64,000 nt of DNA from JAJZEO01 sp964350315 (GTDB lineage Bacteria > Chlamydiota > Chlamydiia > Chlamydiales > 2-12-FULL-49-11): contig CAYGJD010000005.1 of the NCBI GenBank assembly GCA_964350315.1, forward strand, positions 56,245 through 120,244. The letters run 5' to 3'. The translations under genes were made by a program, and so were the position numbers. Positions 42,111 to 51,563 of the stretch are shown one piece after another. Positions within the stretch are counted from its first letter, which is position 1, and every line of letters starts with the position of its first letter. The notes below the pieces were generated by a model. The model made no database searches, had not been told where the DNA came from, and saw nothing but the letters and a program-made list of their open reading frames with translations.

Positions 42111-43135
42111 AATTTGAAAGATAGCATGCCCTGTAATAAAAGTGGCAGAAAAATGATTGTGAAAAGTGGAGAAACTACATAATGTTCTGCAAGTATTATA
42201 CATGCTTTTACAAGGGTGTGAAAGAGGAAGAATGCAAGTGTGCCTAAAAGATAGATGTTGGATGTTTTAATTCGCCGTCTATAGGTTAATAAATAAGGGA
42301 TAATTGCAGTAACAACCATAGTTGGAAACCATGGGTTAATCATTTTATAACAAAGTAGTGAATAAACAAATCCTTTGTCTGAGGTAATTGACAAGCTGTG
42401 TTTTGTCATTAAACTGATAAGAGTTCCAATTGAAAGGGCGTTTTTCTTTTCAACTTTAGGTTTTGCTTTGAGAAAGGTACTAGGCAAAGCATATTTATGG
42501 AATGAAGCAGTTTTTTTAAATTGACCATGTGGTGGCTTTTCTAATTTATCAACATACATGCCAATAGGAAGTTGATCTTCAAAAATGATTTGTTCGCAAT
42601 GCCATATCTCGTTATGAGATTTCACCCAAAACAGGTCATTTAGTTGAAGATTTGACACTGTGTAAATTATTCGACTGCCATCGCTTAAGAACCGAATTTG
42701 GTATTCATCTGAAGAAGAAGATTTAACAGTGGATCTTTTTTGTTCTTCTAAGAGCCATGGGCTTGTTACAGGTAGGACTAGTTGGTAGTTAAGATAAAGA
42801 AGAGCAGAAATGATTAATGAAACTGCGAAAAACGGAGCCGTTATTTTTGATTTTGATATTCCAGAGACTTGCATTGCTAAGAGTTCATTATTCTTTTGTA
42901 AAACAGCAAGAACATTGATTGTGCTTATTAAAAAACTAAGGGGGGTGAGGAGTTCAAGTCGTTTAAAGAAAACTCCAGTCAGGTGCATAAACATGTCTTG
43001 CGAAGACTTAAAAGGAAAGTAAACAGCAATTTCAATTAAAAAAACAACAACAAAAAGAACGCATAAAGTTATAATTAATGTTTTTAAGAATCGTTTTGCA
43101 ATATAACTGAAATAAATGGGGACAAAAGGAATCAT
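42035..43135 (-). CDS. LptF/LptG-family LPS export permease (second)
   Basis: A 366-residue inner-membrane component of the Lpt machine that extracts LPS and passes it to the periplasmic bridge. It has N-terminal helices (SYIAKRFLKTLIITLCVLF), a large periplasmic beta-jellyroll in the middle and three C-terminal helices, the YjgP/YjgQ plan. The ATG at 43135 overlaps the TGA of the upstream paralogue by four bases (ATGA) and has GAAGGAAGAG before it. A longer frame from 43300 would add 55 residues lying inside the upstream gene. Counterpart of CT838, as I recall the Chlamydia order. Confidence 0.87.
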   Translation of the reverse strand: MIPFVPIYFSYIAKRFLKTLIITLCVLFVVVFLIEIAVYFPFKSSQDMFMHLTGVFFKRLELLTPLSFLISTINVLAVLQKNNELLAMQVSGISKSKITAPFFAVSLIISALLYLNYQLVLPVTSPWLLEEQKRSTVKSSSSDEYQIRFLSDGSRIIYTVSNLQLNDLFWVKSHNEIWHCEQIIFEDQLPIGMYVDKLEKPPHGQFKKTASFHKYALPSTFLKAKPKVEKKNALSIGTLISLMTKHSLSITSDKGFVYSLLCYKMINPWFPTMVVTAIIPYLLTYRRRIKTSNIYLLGTLAFFLFHTLVKACIILAEHYVVSPLFTIIFLPLLLQGMLSFKLWRSIVPKPQLQAKESLKKASLLSV

Positions 43136-44208
43136 GCTCTTCCTTCTTGGTAAATTTTTTGAAGCAAAAATGAGATCGAGATGAACAAAATGTGTGGGGC
43201 AAAGAAGAAGAATGCAGTTAGTGGAATAGAAGAGGTGAGTTGTTTTGCATGAAAGAAGGAACAGAAGAACAATATGACAAATCCAATAAGAAAGTACCAA
43301 CGTTTTTCTTCAAGTTGTTGTGGGTGAAAGAGCCCGAGGCTTATGCCTACAAATGCAAAGGTTAGGGGGATTAACGAACTTGATGCTCTTTCAATGATTT
43401 CTTTATATGCTCGGTAAGTTTTTATTGAGAACAAATTTGCTGTAGGAGTTGCTTTTAGTGAAATTTCTCGTTTTTTAGAAGTTGAGGTAAACATTGGTTT
43501 TAAGAGTGCACTAGAAGTAGAAAAGGTTTTTTGATTAGCAATAAGAAGGTGGTTGAAGCCTTCTTTTGGAGTAATCAGATGAGAGATAAAAGTCCCGTTC
43601 TCACCTAATATACGATCATTGTTATAGGTAAGTTTATCTGCAATAAAAAGGGATGTTCCATTTTTTTCAGGGTCATGAAAGGCAACTAGAACTTCTTTAG
43701 CGACCGTCCCAGATTCAGTAAGGTTCATTTCAACGTGAAGTTTTTCACTTTGCGGAAAGGCTTCCTTTCTGAGTAGTATTAGTGGATTAATGGCTTTATT
43801 TTGTGTGATAACGTTTGATTCTATCCGTCTGAGATATGGTGTAAGTAGAGTGGCTGAGGTGAAATTCAATACAGTGATAAATGCTGTAGCGTAGTAAAGG
43901 GGGGCTAAAATCCTTGGGAGGCTTAATCCTGAGGTTCTAAGAGAAATGATTTCAGTAGTGGCTGAGAGTTGGTAAGTTGTTAAAAACGCAGCAATTAAGA
44001 TAGTGAGTCCTATGATAAGCGAAAAAACGCGGAAGAGACTACAAAAAATGATAGTCAATACCTGTTCGACGCTCGCCCCTGCTGCAATAAAAGAGGCAAA
44101 TTGAGTATTATGTACTACGATTCCGAGAGTAAAAGCACATAAAGTGCATGTTACGAAAATTTGTAGAAAGGTTTTGGTAAGAAATCGCCAGTATACAGGT
44201 AGCTTCAT
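43132..44208 (-). CDS. LptF/LptG-family LPS export permease (first)
   Basis: A 358-residue protein of the same family as its downstream neighbour: two N-terminal helices, with ISLRTSGLSLPRIL at about 94-107 as the coupling-helix region that contacts the ATPase LptB. A periplasmic domain and three C-terminal helices follow, the last ending IYQEGRA. With the second permease it forms the heterodimer of the LptBFG transporter. I do not assign F or G. It heads the chain of lptFG, PAP2 and carboxypeptidase, and is divergent from tilS. Counterpart of CT839 by position. Confidence 0.87.
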   Translation of the reverse strand: MKLPVYWRFLTKTFLQIFVTCTLCAFTLGIVVHNTQFASFIAAGASVEQVLTIIFCSLFRVFSLIIGLTILIAAFLTTYQLSATTEIISLRTSGLSLPRILAPLYYATAFITVLNFTSATLLTPYLRRIESNVITQNKAINPLILLRKEAFPQSEKLHVEMNLTESGTVAKEVLVAFHDPEKNGTSLFIADKLTYNNDRILGENGTFISHLITPKEGFNHLLIANQKTFSTSSALLKPMFTSTSKKREISLKATPTANLFSIKTYRAYKEIIERASSSLIPLTFAFVGISLGLFHPQQLEEKRWYFLIGFVILFFCSFFHAKQLTSSIPLTAFFFFAPHILFISISFLLQKIYQEGRA

Positions 44209-44251
44209 AAATACTTAGAAAAGTTTGCGTGCATTATGTTATCATAGCTGC

Positions 44252-45523
44252 ATGAATGATAAACTCAAACAAAATTTCGATAAAAAACTATTTAAGGATA
44301 AGCTCTATTTGCTTGGCCTCTCAGGTGGTGCCGATTCAATGGCTCTTTTTTATGGTCTTAAGGAATTTGGTTACAATTTTCAAGTGTGTACAATCGATCA
44401 TGTATCACGTGATGCTATTGCATTTGAAATCGAATCGATCTCAAAAATTTGTAAAGAAAATGGGATAGTTTTTCATGTAAGGCGCGTTGAAGGTGTGCCT
44501 CCTTCAACTCCTAATCTAGAGGATTGCTACAGACAGAAAAGATATGCGCTTTTTGAAGAGGTGTATGAAAGCATTCAAGCAGATGGATTGATTTTAGGTC
44601 ACCATGCAGATGACCAAATTGAAACGGTTTTAAAAAGAATTTTAGAGGGGTCGTCGATCGAGGCAATGCAAGGAATTGCAGAAAAGAGGGTCTTGGGACA
44701 AATGAGTGTCATTCGACCGTTATTAACGGTGCGGAAAAATGAAATTATAGATTGGCTTAAGGAAAGAGAGCTCAGTTGGTTCGAAGATGAAACCAATCAA
44801 GACTGCCGTTATTTACGTGCTCGTATGAGGCATAAAATACTTCCAGATTTACAGAAGGAGTTTGGTAAAGGATTTAGTCAAAATCTTCTTTATTTCTCTG
44901 AAAAAATGAGAGATTTAAGTGAATATTTTTCAAAAAAGGCGCCTCAGGGGATAAGTGGGCCTTTCGGGAGTTTTTATCCAATAAACTGCGATTTAAAAGT
45001 AATAGAAGCCGATTTTATTTTTAGGGAACTCTTGAAAAAGGAAGATTTTTCAGCATCTCGAGAAGAAATCAAACGATTTTCGCAAGCGATGGTGTTCAAT
45101 GAGAGAGACATAGAAATTTGCAGGGAAAATAGACGAATTGTTTGTAGTAAGAGTGGAATTTTCTTTATAAAAGAGAATGAACTTATATGTTCTTTAGAAA
45201 GAGGAGACAACGCCCTTTTAGGGTGGCGGGGGGTAATCAATGGTAGAGTTCAGGTCTTTCTTGAAGATATTGAAGTTCAAATTAAAAAACCTAAATCACT
45301 TGAGGAAAGGCTGCCATCAGGTGTGACGCTTAAAAAAACATATTCGAAATTTAAAGTTCCCCCTCATTTAAGAATGTCTGTTCCCGTAATATATAAAGAC
45401 GAGAAGCTTGTGGCAGAGTGTCTCACAGGAAACATCGGAAATTCTAAAGGTGGAAAATGGGTTTTGACCTTTAACGTAAAAAAAAATACAATAAAGAAGT
45501 TGGCCAGAATTTCTGTAAACTAA
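44252..45523 (+). CDS. tilS: tRNA(Ile)-lysidine synthetase
   Basis: Modifies C34 of the AUA-reading tRNA-Ile to lysidine, so it is needed to decode AUA; 423 residues. The PP-loop SGGADSM (24-30) binds ATP, and GHHADDQIETVLKRI follows near residue 115-129, the N-type lysidine signature. A C-terminal substrate-binding domain completes the length typical for the longer enzymes. ATG 44252 was taken over a TTG at 44225. Divergent from the lptG-type gene and 110 bases before ftsH, the order found in Chlamydia (mesJ-ftsH). Confidence 0.94.
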   Translation: MNDKLKQNFDKKLFKDKLYLLGLSGGADSMALFYGLKEFGYNFQVCTIDHVSRDAIAFEIESISKICKENGIVFHVRRVEGVPPSTPNLEDCYRQKRYALFEEVYESIQADGLILGHHADDQIETVLKRILEGSSIEAMQGIAEKRVLGQMSVIRPLLTVRKNEIIDWLKERELSWFEDETNQDCRYLRARMRHKILPDLQKEFGKGFSQNLLYFSEKMRDLSEYFSKKAPQGISGPFGSFYPINCDLKVIEADFIFRELLKKEDFSASREEIKRFSQAMVFNERDIEICRENRRIVCSKSGIFFIKENELICSLERGDNALLGWRGVINGRVQVFLEDIEVQIKKPKSLEERLPSGVTLKKTYSKFKVPPHLRMSVPVIYKDEKLVAECLTGNIGNSKGGKWVLTFNVKKNTIKKLARISVN

Positions 45524-45563
45524 GAAGTTTGCATATTTTTTATTGAAGTTTGCGGGATTTCTC

Positions 45564-45592
45564 TTGTATTTCCCATAAAATATGTGTAATTA
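45564..45592 (+). promoter_or_regulatory. Promoter of ftsH
   Basis: TTGTAT (45564-45569), 17 bases, TAATTA (45587-45592). The predicted start is about 30 bases before the ATG at 45634. Confidence 0.4.
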
Positions 45593-45633
45593 ATGAATAA
45601 GTACAATTTATTACTTAGGGTTATTATTTTATT

Positions 45634-48384
45634 ATGAAACGTGATCAAAAACAGCGACCTGACAATAAAAGAGGTTTCCCTGGGCTACTTCTTTTATTTA
45701 TTGTAGGATTAGTAGTAATTTTAGCCTTTCAAAATCTCTCTGAGAGTCGAATGGCGAGTGTTTCTTTCAGTCATCAGATTGAACACCTTGTAAACCTCGA
45801 TCTATTAGAAGAGGGTCAAAATAGAAAAACCTCGTTAAACGAAAATTTGGTTTCGTTCTCAGGGAAATTTAGAGATAACCTTACTGAATCAGCTAAAAAT
45901 CGTTATAGATATCTAAAATTGTTGTCGCAACACCACGAATTATTTTCATTGAAATCTGCGCAACTTGCTGAATTAGACAGTTCTTATAAAGATGCAATCA
46001 ATTCTGTGAACTATTATTTATTAATTTCATCTACAAAAGTCCCTTCTGGTGGATATGTTGTTGTTTCTAAAAACTTTGATACTCCTGATCGTTCTAATGC
46101 GATGATCATTAAAGAAGTAGCAAAGTCTTCAGAAGCGGTAGTGACCTTAAAAGATGTACGTGAACAATTAGCAGCTTTTTCTTATGAAAGGTCTGCTGAT
46201 AAATCTCCAGAAAAATTAGCTGCTGCTGGACAATCACTTAGCACTCTAATTTCTGAGTTTAGATCTTTCCGGCTTGGTATTGGTAATGAAGTTCTTAAGA
46301 AAAAATTGATCGATGCAGAGACCATATTAAATACTTCCTTTGAAACAAAGGGATTAAGTTTTGCCCACAGATTAGAGCTTTATAATGATGTTCTTTCGAG
46401 AGTTGAAAGTGTTTCAAGTCAAATTGGCACGTCTGCTAATGGCATAAGCTGTGGTGATCTACGACTTGTAAGGCTCTATCAAGAACAGGTAAATAACGAA
46501 AGAACTCTAAGCACAGATTATAGAAAAAATGAACTTCAGCTCAGTAAGGCAAGAACTAAAGTAAGTTCTGTCTATTGGTATTATCATAATTCTGAAATTT
46601 CAACTAAAGAGCTAGAAGCAAAAAATCCTGAAGAGTTTCAAAAATGGTATATGCAGTCTGAAAAAGAATGGACTGCTTATGAATCAAACAAAGGTTTAGC
46701 GTTTAGAGCGCCTGATCAAACTAAAACTCTTGCTCTTGAAAAGGCTTTTAAGACAGAAGAGCCTGCACCTAATTACTTTAGCTATCTATTTACCTTTATG
46801 CCGATTCTTTTAGTTGGGCTTTTGCTCTACTTTATTTTTACAAGACAGATGAAAGGTGGTGGATCTTCTGCTATGAATTTTGGTAAGTCGCCGGCAAAAA
46901 TGCTTAATAAAAGCAGTCTTACGGTTACTTTCAATGAAGTTGCGGGGATTGAAGAGGCTAAAGAAGAGCTTGAAGAAGTTGTGGAATTTTTGAAGGATCC
47001 TTCAAGATTTAAAGCCCTAGGAGCTAGAATTCCAAAAGGAGTTCTACTCATTGGTGCCCCAGGAACTGGTAAAACTCTTTTAGCGAGAGCTGTAGCAGGA
47101 GAGGCTGGAGTGCCTTTCTTCTCTATTTCGGGATCTGATTTTGTAGAAATGTTTGTTGGGGTTGGAGCTTCTCGTGTTAGAGATTTATTCGACCAAGCAA
47201 GAAAAAATGCTCCTTGTATTATCTTTATTGATGAGATTGATGCTGTAGGAAGACACCGAGGCAGCGGTCTTGGTGGTGGTCATGATGAAAGAGAGCAGAC
47301 ATTGAATCAGTTATTGGTTGAAATTGATGGTATGGACTCATCAGAAGGGGTCATCATTATAGCGGCAACAAACAGGCCGGATGTTCTTGATAAGGCGTTG
47401 TTGAGACCAGGAAGGTTTGATAGAAGCGTGAATGTTGAGAAGCCGGATTTAAAGGGTCGCCTTGAAATATTAAAGGTACATGCTTTAAAAGTTAAAATCG
47501 GTGAAAACGTTAATTTAAAAGAAGTAGCTCAAACAACATCAGGTTTAGCTGGGGCAGACTTAGAAAATATTGTGAATGAAGCTGCTCTTCATGCTGCAAG
47601 AAAGTACCGTAAAGCTGTTTCTCATGAAGATTTTAGGTATGCTCTTGAGAAATTATTGTTTGGTAAAGAAAGAAAGTCGATGATAATGAACTTAGAAGAT
47701 AAGGTCATTACAGCGTGGCATGAAGCAGGTCATGCTGTGCTATCTATGATTTTAAAAGTTACAGACGATGTGGTAAAGGTAACAATTATTCCAAGGGGAC
47801 AATCGTTAGGTGCAACTCATTTCCAAGAAAAAGCCAATAGAGTTTCTCATACAATTAAAGAGATTACAGACAAGCTTATAGTTCTTATGGGAGGTCGTGT
47901 TGCAGAAGAGATACATAATCAAAATCCAACAAATGGCGCTAAAGGCGACATTATGATGGCAACAGCTTATGCTAGGGCCATGGTTACGGAATGGGGGATG
48001 TCTAAGAAGATTGGAATGGTTAGTTATTCAGATAGTGGACAAGGCAATTTGATTTCTGGTTTTCATGAGAAAGAACACTCAGAGCAAACAGCTAACACAA
48101 TCGACCAAGAAGTAAAAGGTTTGATTGATCATGCTTATAATGAGGCTTATAGGATTCTGACGGAGCACCAAGAAAAGATGAAAGAAGTTGCTGAAATGTT
48201 GTTAAAGTTTGAAACCCTTGATCGAGAAGATTTAGAAAAGATCATGGAAGGAAATTTTGATTCTGAAGAAAAACAGTCTAAGATCGATAAGTATGTAGAT
48301 GCAAAAAGAAGAGAGGTGCCAGCTCTTCCTAAGAGCCTTCGCAAGAAGCAGCAGAAGTTCAAAGATTCTCCTGCTACTGGTTAG
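45634..48384 (+). CDS. ftsH: ATP-dependent zinc metalloprotease FtsH
   Basis: Membrane AAA protease that degrades unassembled membrane proteins and regulators; 916 residues. A first membrane helix lies at 17-33 and a second at about 384-402. Between them is a periplasmic region of about 345 residues, far larger than the roughly 75 in E. coli but usual for chlamydial FtsH. The AAA domain has Walker A GAPGTGKT (474-481), Walker B IIFIDEID (529-536) and the second region of homology NRPDVLDKALLRPGRFD. The protease site is HEAGH (696-700). Followed by two perfect terminators shared with pnp. Confidence 0.97.
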   Translation: MKRDQKQRPDNKRGFPGLLLLFIVGLVVILAFQNLSESRMASVSFSHQIEHLVNLDLLEEGQNRKTSLNENLVSFSGKFRDNLTESAKNRYRYLKLLSQHHELFSLKSAQLAELDSSYKDAINSVNYYLLISSTKVPSGGYVVVSKNFDTPDRSNAMIIKEVAKSSEAVVTLKDVREQLAAFSYERSADKSPEKLAAAGQSLSTLISEFRSFRLGIGNEVLKKKLIDAETILNTSFETKGLSFAHRLELYNDVLSRVESVSSQIGTSANGISCGDLRLVRLYQEQVNNERTLSTDYRKNELQLSKARTKVSSVYWYYHNSEISTKELEAKNPEEFQKWYMQSEKEWTAYESNKGLAFRAPDQTKTLALEKAFKTEEPAPNYFSYLFTFMPILLVGLLLYFIFTRQMKGGGSSAMNFGKSPAKMLNKSSLTVTFNEVAGIEEAKEELEEVVEFLKDPSRFKALGARIPKGVLLIGAPGTGKTLLARAVAGEAGVPFFSISGSDFVEMFVGVGASRVRDLFDQARKNAPCIIFIDEIDAVGRHRGSGLGGGHDEREQTLNQLLVEIDGMDSSEGVIIIAATNRPDVLDKALLRPGRFDRSVNVEKPDLKGRLEILKVHALKVKIGENVNLKEVAQTTSGLAGADLENIVNEAALHAARKYRKAVSHEDFRYALEKLLFGKERKSMIMNLEDKVITAWHEAGHAVLSMILKVTDDVVKVTIIPRGQSLGATHFQEKANRVSHTIKEITDKLIVLMGGRVAEEIHNQNPTNGAKGDIMMATAYARAMVTEWGMSKKIGMVSYSDSGQGNLISGFHEKEHSEQTANTIDQEVKGLIDHAYNEAYRILTEHQEKMKEVAEMLLKFETLDREDLEKIMEGNFDSEEKQSKIDKYVDAKRREVPALPKSLRKKQQKFKDSPATG

Positions 48385-48416
48385 GCAGGGCAATTCATTT
48401 TATTATGTTTAATGAA

Positions 48417-48452
48417 AGAAAGATCCCCACACATTTGTGTGGGGATCTTTCT
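48417..48452. terminator. Bidirectional terminator after ftsH (first hairpin)
   Basis: AGAAAGATCCCCACACA and its exact complement pair over 17 bp around a two-base TT loop. The A-run before and T-run after the GC core make it work on both strands. It ends ftsH transcripts and backs up the pnp side. Confidence 0.75.
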
Positions 48453-48464
48453 ATTTAAGAGCAA

Positions 48465-48500
48465 AAGAAAGACCTCATACAAATGTATGAGGTCTTTCTT
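48465..48500. terminator. Bidirectional terminator after pnp (second hairpin)
   Basis: AAGAAAGACCTCATACA and its exact complement pair over 17 bp around an AA loop, 12 bases from the first hairpin. The arms share the AAGAAAGA flank with the first but differ in the core. On the minus strand it lies 28 bases past the pnp stop. Confidence 0.75.
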
Positions 48501-48527
48501 AGTATACTGGTATCTAAATGACTTAGA

Positions 48528-50630
48528 TTAGACAGCTGCGCCTTTCTCCAAAAGGATTTTACGGCTAAGCTTAATTTGACCACGGTCATTGATGTCGATG
48601 ACTTTGACTTTAATGATGTCGCCTTCTTTTGCAACATCTTCCATCTTATCAATGCGTTTATGATCAAATTCTGAAATATGACAAAGACCATCTTTCATCC
48701 CAGGAAGCTTAATAAATGCTCCGAAAGGTTGGATTGCTGTGATAGGGCCTTCGTATGTTTTGCCTATTTCTACTTCAGATGTGAGGTCAAGAATGATTTT
48801 CTTTGCAGCCTCAAGGCTTTTTGGATTTGTTGATGAAATATTCACTATGCCTTCATCATTGATATCAATCTCTGCTCCAGTCTCTTCTATAATAGATCGG
48901 ATCATTTTTCCACCCGGTCCAATAATGATCGCAATTTTACTTGATTTCACTTTTATAGACTCAATTCTTGGTGCGTATTGAGAAAGTTGGTCGTTTGATT
49001 GAGGGCAAGCATCTAACATCTTCTTTAGGATGTGTGTTCTGCCTTGTTTTGCTTGCGCAAGAGCTGCTTTCATGATTGTTGGAGTGATTCCTTCAATCTT
49101 GATGTCCATTTGGAAAGCAGTGATTCCGTCTGCGTCTCCAGTGATTTTGAAATCCATGTCACCCAAAGCATCTTCAACGCCAAGAATGTCAGATAAAATC
49201 AAATATTTATCACCTTCGATGATTAAGCCCATAGCAATTCCAGAAACAGGGCGTTTAATCGGGACTCCTGCATTCATCATAGCAATACATCCGCCGCATA
49301 CTGAAGCCATAGAAGACGATCCATTTGACTCAGTGATGTTAGCTTCTAAACGAATTGTATAAGGAAAGTTTTCAGCTGATGGTAGGATGCCTTGTAGTGC
49401 TCGTTCTGCAAGTTTTCCGTGTCCAACTTCACGTCTGCCTGGAGGGCCTGCTCTTCCAACTTCTCCTACTGAGAATGGAGGGAATGAGTACTGTAGGTAA
49501 AACTTACGTAAGCCATCGCCTTCTAAATCTTCAAATCTTTGTCCCATTGATTCGCCACCAAGAGTACAAACAGCAATTGCTTGTGTTTCACCTCTAGTAA
49601 ACAAAGCGCTTCCATGAGTTCTTGGAAGAATTCCTTGCTCGATTGAAATATGTCTGATTTCATCAGGCGATCTAAAGTCACAACGTTTTTTCTCAGATAG
49701 AACTTTGTTTCTTAAGATTTTTGCAGAGATTTTCTTGAATCCCATTTTGACTTGCATCAGGTTAAATTCGCTTTCACCATTTTTTGGTAGATACTTTTCT
49801 AAGACTTCAGTTTCAAGTTCATTAAGAATGATCTCTCGTGCCATCTTATCAGCAGTTTCATAAGCAGAACATAAGCGTTTTTCAATCAGCGCTTCAATTT
49901 CTGATAACATAGATTTTGGAGGTAAGTTAAGAACAGGTTCTTTCTTTTCCTTTCCAACAAGATTTGACCAGTCAAGAAGGTTAACGCAAATATTTTGAAT
50001 TTCTTTGTGCCCTTCTTCAATTGCTTCGATGACTTGATCTTCTGTCAAAAAGTCACAATACCCTTCAATCATCAAAATTGCATCTTTTGTTCCTGCAAGA
50101 AGTAAGTCAAGAACAGATTCTGCCTGTTGTTCGATGGTTGGATTGATAACAAATTCTCCGTTGATCATTCCAACACGAACGGCACCAACTGGCTTAGTGA
50201 ATGGAATGTCTGAAATCAATAGTGCTGCAGACGTTGCGCAAATTGCAAGTGGTTCTGGCGGGTGGTTTGAGTCGTATGAGTAAACGTATGCTAGTACCTG
50301 TACATCATTATAGTATCCATCAGGAAAAAGAGGACGGATAGGTCTGTCAATAAGACGACAAATTAAAGTTTCTTTCTCAGTAGGTCTTCCTTCACGCTTT
50401 ATAAATCCACCTAGTGATTTACCTGCGGATGAAAACTTTTCTTGGTAATCAACACGTAAAGGGAAGAAGTTGGCGTCTTTTGAAGCCTCTTTTCCCATGC
50501 ACGCTGTTGCAAGTATGACAGTGTCACCACTTGTTACGATTACTGATCCGTTAGCTTGTCGTGCGATTTTTCCAGTTTCGAAACTTATCTCTTTTCCGGC
50601 AACAGAAATATTTAATCGGTTTTTGTTCAT
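48528..50630 (-). CDS. pnp: Polyribonucleotide nucleotidyltransferase
   Basis: PNPase, the phosphorolytic 3'-5' exonuclease of the RNA degradosome, 700 residues. Two RNase PH domains (the second with RLEANITESNGSSSMASVCG, the catalytic core, near residue 423) are joined by a helical domain. A KH domain with IIGPGGKMIRSIIEETG follows near 565, and a C-terminal S1 domain with GAFIKLPGMKDGLCHISE is near 640. AGGAG stands 8 bases before the ATG. It lies downstream of rpsO as in most bacteria, with a 103-base gap that may hold a second promoter. Confidence 0.97.
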   Translation of the reverse strand: MNKNRLNISVAGKEISFETGKIARQANGSVIVTSGDTVILATACMGKEASKDANFFPLRVDYQEKFSSAGKSLGGFIKREGRPTEKETLICRLIDRPIRPLFPDGYYNDVQVLAYVYSYDSNHPPEPLAICATSAALLISDIPFTKPVGAVRVGMINGEFVINPTIEQQAESVLDLLLAGTKDAILMIEGYCDFLTEDQVIEAIEEGHKEIQNICVNLLDWSNLVGKEKKEPVLNLPPKSMLSEIEALIEKRLCSAYETADKMAREIILNELETEVLEKYLPKNGESEFNLMQVKMGFKKISAKILRNKVLSEKKRCDFRSPDEIRHISIEQGILPRTHGSALFTRGETQAIAVCTLGGESMGQRFEDLEGDGLRKFYLQYSFPPFSVGEVGRAGPPGRREVGHGKLAERALQGILPSAENFPYTIRLEANITESNGSSSMASVCGGCIAMMNAGVPIKRPVSGIAMGLIIEGDKYLILSDILGVEDALGDMDFKITGDADGITAFQMDIKIEGITPTIMKAALAQAKQGRTHILKKMLDACPQSNDQLSQYAPRIESIKVKSSKIAIIIGPGGKMIRSIIEETGAEIDINDEGIVNISSTNPKSLEAAKKIILDLTSEVEIGKTYEGPITAIQPFGAFIKLPGMKDGLCHISEFDHKRIDKMEDVAKEGDIIKVKVIDINDRGQIKLSRKILLEKGAAV

Positions 50631-50733
50631 TTATGAACTCCTAATTCGTTAAGTACTTATTCCCGCTACCGATATTGATTGCTAATCACGTAAAGAGTCG
50701 AAGTGGAAAAAGCCATTGAGTGTATGTAGATGA

Positions 50734-51003
50734 CTATTTACGTAAACCAAGTTTGCTTACTAACTGTTGGTATCTAGAAGTGTCTGTTGAATTTAAGTAA
50801 TTCAATAATTTTCTTCTATGTCCAACAAGTTTTAATAATGAAAGTCTAGTTCCTTGGTCTTTTGAATGGCGTTTTAGATGTTCTTGTAGGTCTGCGATAC
50901 GTTCTGATAACAAAGCAATTTGAACGTCTGCAGATCCGGTGTCTTTTTCATGAAGTTGAAACTTTTTTGTGACTTCATCTTTTGTTGACTTGTCTAGTGA
51001 CAT
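50734..51003 (-). CDS. rpsO: 30S ribosomal protein S15
   Basis: An 89-residue S15 that binds the central domain of 16S rRNA. The core SADVQIALLSERIADLQEHL and HSKDQGTRLSLLKLVGHRRK LLNYL blocks are present, and LGLRK ends it. AAGGGAGAG before the ATG is a strong ribosome binding site, and a TTGAAC-N17-TAAAAT promoter lies upstream. In E. coli rpsO is autoregulated through a pseudoknot over its start; I see no clear equivalent here. First gene of rpsO-pnp. Confidence 0.97.
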   Translation of the reverse strand: MSLDKSTKDEVTKKFQLHEKDTGSADVQIALLSERIADLQEHLKRHSKDQGTRLSLLKLVGHRRKLLNYLNSTDTSRYQQLVSKLGLRK

Positions 51004-51034
51004 GGAAGCTCTCCCTTATTTAAAATGTAGTCCG

Positions 51035-51063
51035 ATTTTACCAGATCTTATATAATAGTTCAA
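51035..51063 (-). promoter_or_regulatory. Promoter of rpsO-pnp
   Basis: On the minus strand TTGAAC (51058-51063), a 17-base spacer and TAAAAT (51035-51040), 32 bases before the rpsO ATG. The divergent tadA -10 overlaps this spacer. Confidence 0.6.
51051..51056 (+). promoter_or_regulatory. -10 element of tadA
   Basis: A perfect TATAAT 12 bases before the tadA ATG, inside the divergent rpsO promoter. The -35 is poor, and the message would be nearly leaderless. Confidence 0.35.
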
Positions 51064-51068
51064 GAAAG

Positions 51069-51563
51069 ATGAAAAAATTTGATTCTAAAGATCCCGTTAA
51101 AGAAATTGCGTTTATGCAATTAGCCTTAGAAGAGGCAAAAACTGCTATGCTCAAAAATGAAGTACCTGTTGGGTGTGTCATTGTAGATTTTGAAGGAAAC
51201 ATTCTTTCACGTGCACATAATAAAGTTGAAACTAATAATGACGCAACAAGTCATGCTGAAATTTTAGCTATACAGGCTGCAAGCAAATTTGCAGGAGATT
51301 GGCGACTTGTTCAATCAACTTTATATGTGACGCTTGAACCTTGTCTTATGTGCGCAGGCGCTGCAATTTTATCAAGAGTAAAGAGAATCGTCTATGGGTG
51401 TCCTGATTTCAGACATGGAGCGTGTGGCTCATTGATGGATGTTTTTTCAGTAGATCATCCTATACATAAAGTGGAGATTGCAGGAGGTCTTCTTGCTCAA
51501 GAAGCTAGTGCTCTCTTGAAACAATTTTTTCAAGAAAGGAGAAAAACAATTGTTAGGGGTTGA
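51069..51563 (+). CDS. tadA: tRNA-specific adenosine deaminase
   Basis: Deaminates A34 to inosine in tRNA-Arg(ACG); 164 residues. The zinc site is His62-Ala-Glu64 (HAE) with P91-Cys92-x2-Cys95 (PCLMC), the cytidine/deoxycytidylate deaminase fold. NEVPVGCVIVD near 30-40 is the N-terminal family block. The end overlaps the next small gene by 14 bases, and an AGGAG inside the tadA end serves that gene. This tadA-small gene pair sits after rpsO as in Chlamydia (CT843-CT845 order, from memory). Confidence 0.95.
   Translation: MKKFDSKDPVKEIAFMQLALEEAKTAMLKNEVPVGCVIVDFEGNILSRAHNKVETNNDATSHAEILAIQAASKFAGDWRLVQSTLYVTLEPCLMCAGAAILSRVKRIVYGCPDFRHGACGSLMDVFSVDHPIHKVEIAGGLLAQEASALLKQFFQERRKTIVRG

Noticed and set aside
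42035..43300. A longer lptF-type frame starting at 43300
   Set aside because: The extra 55 residues lie inside the upstream permease gene in another frame and do not look like the family N-terminus. ATG 43135 has a ribosome binding site and an ATGA overlap.
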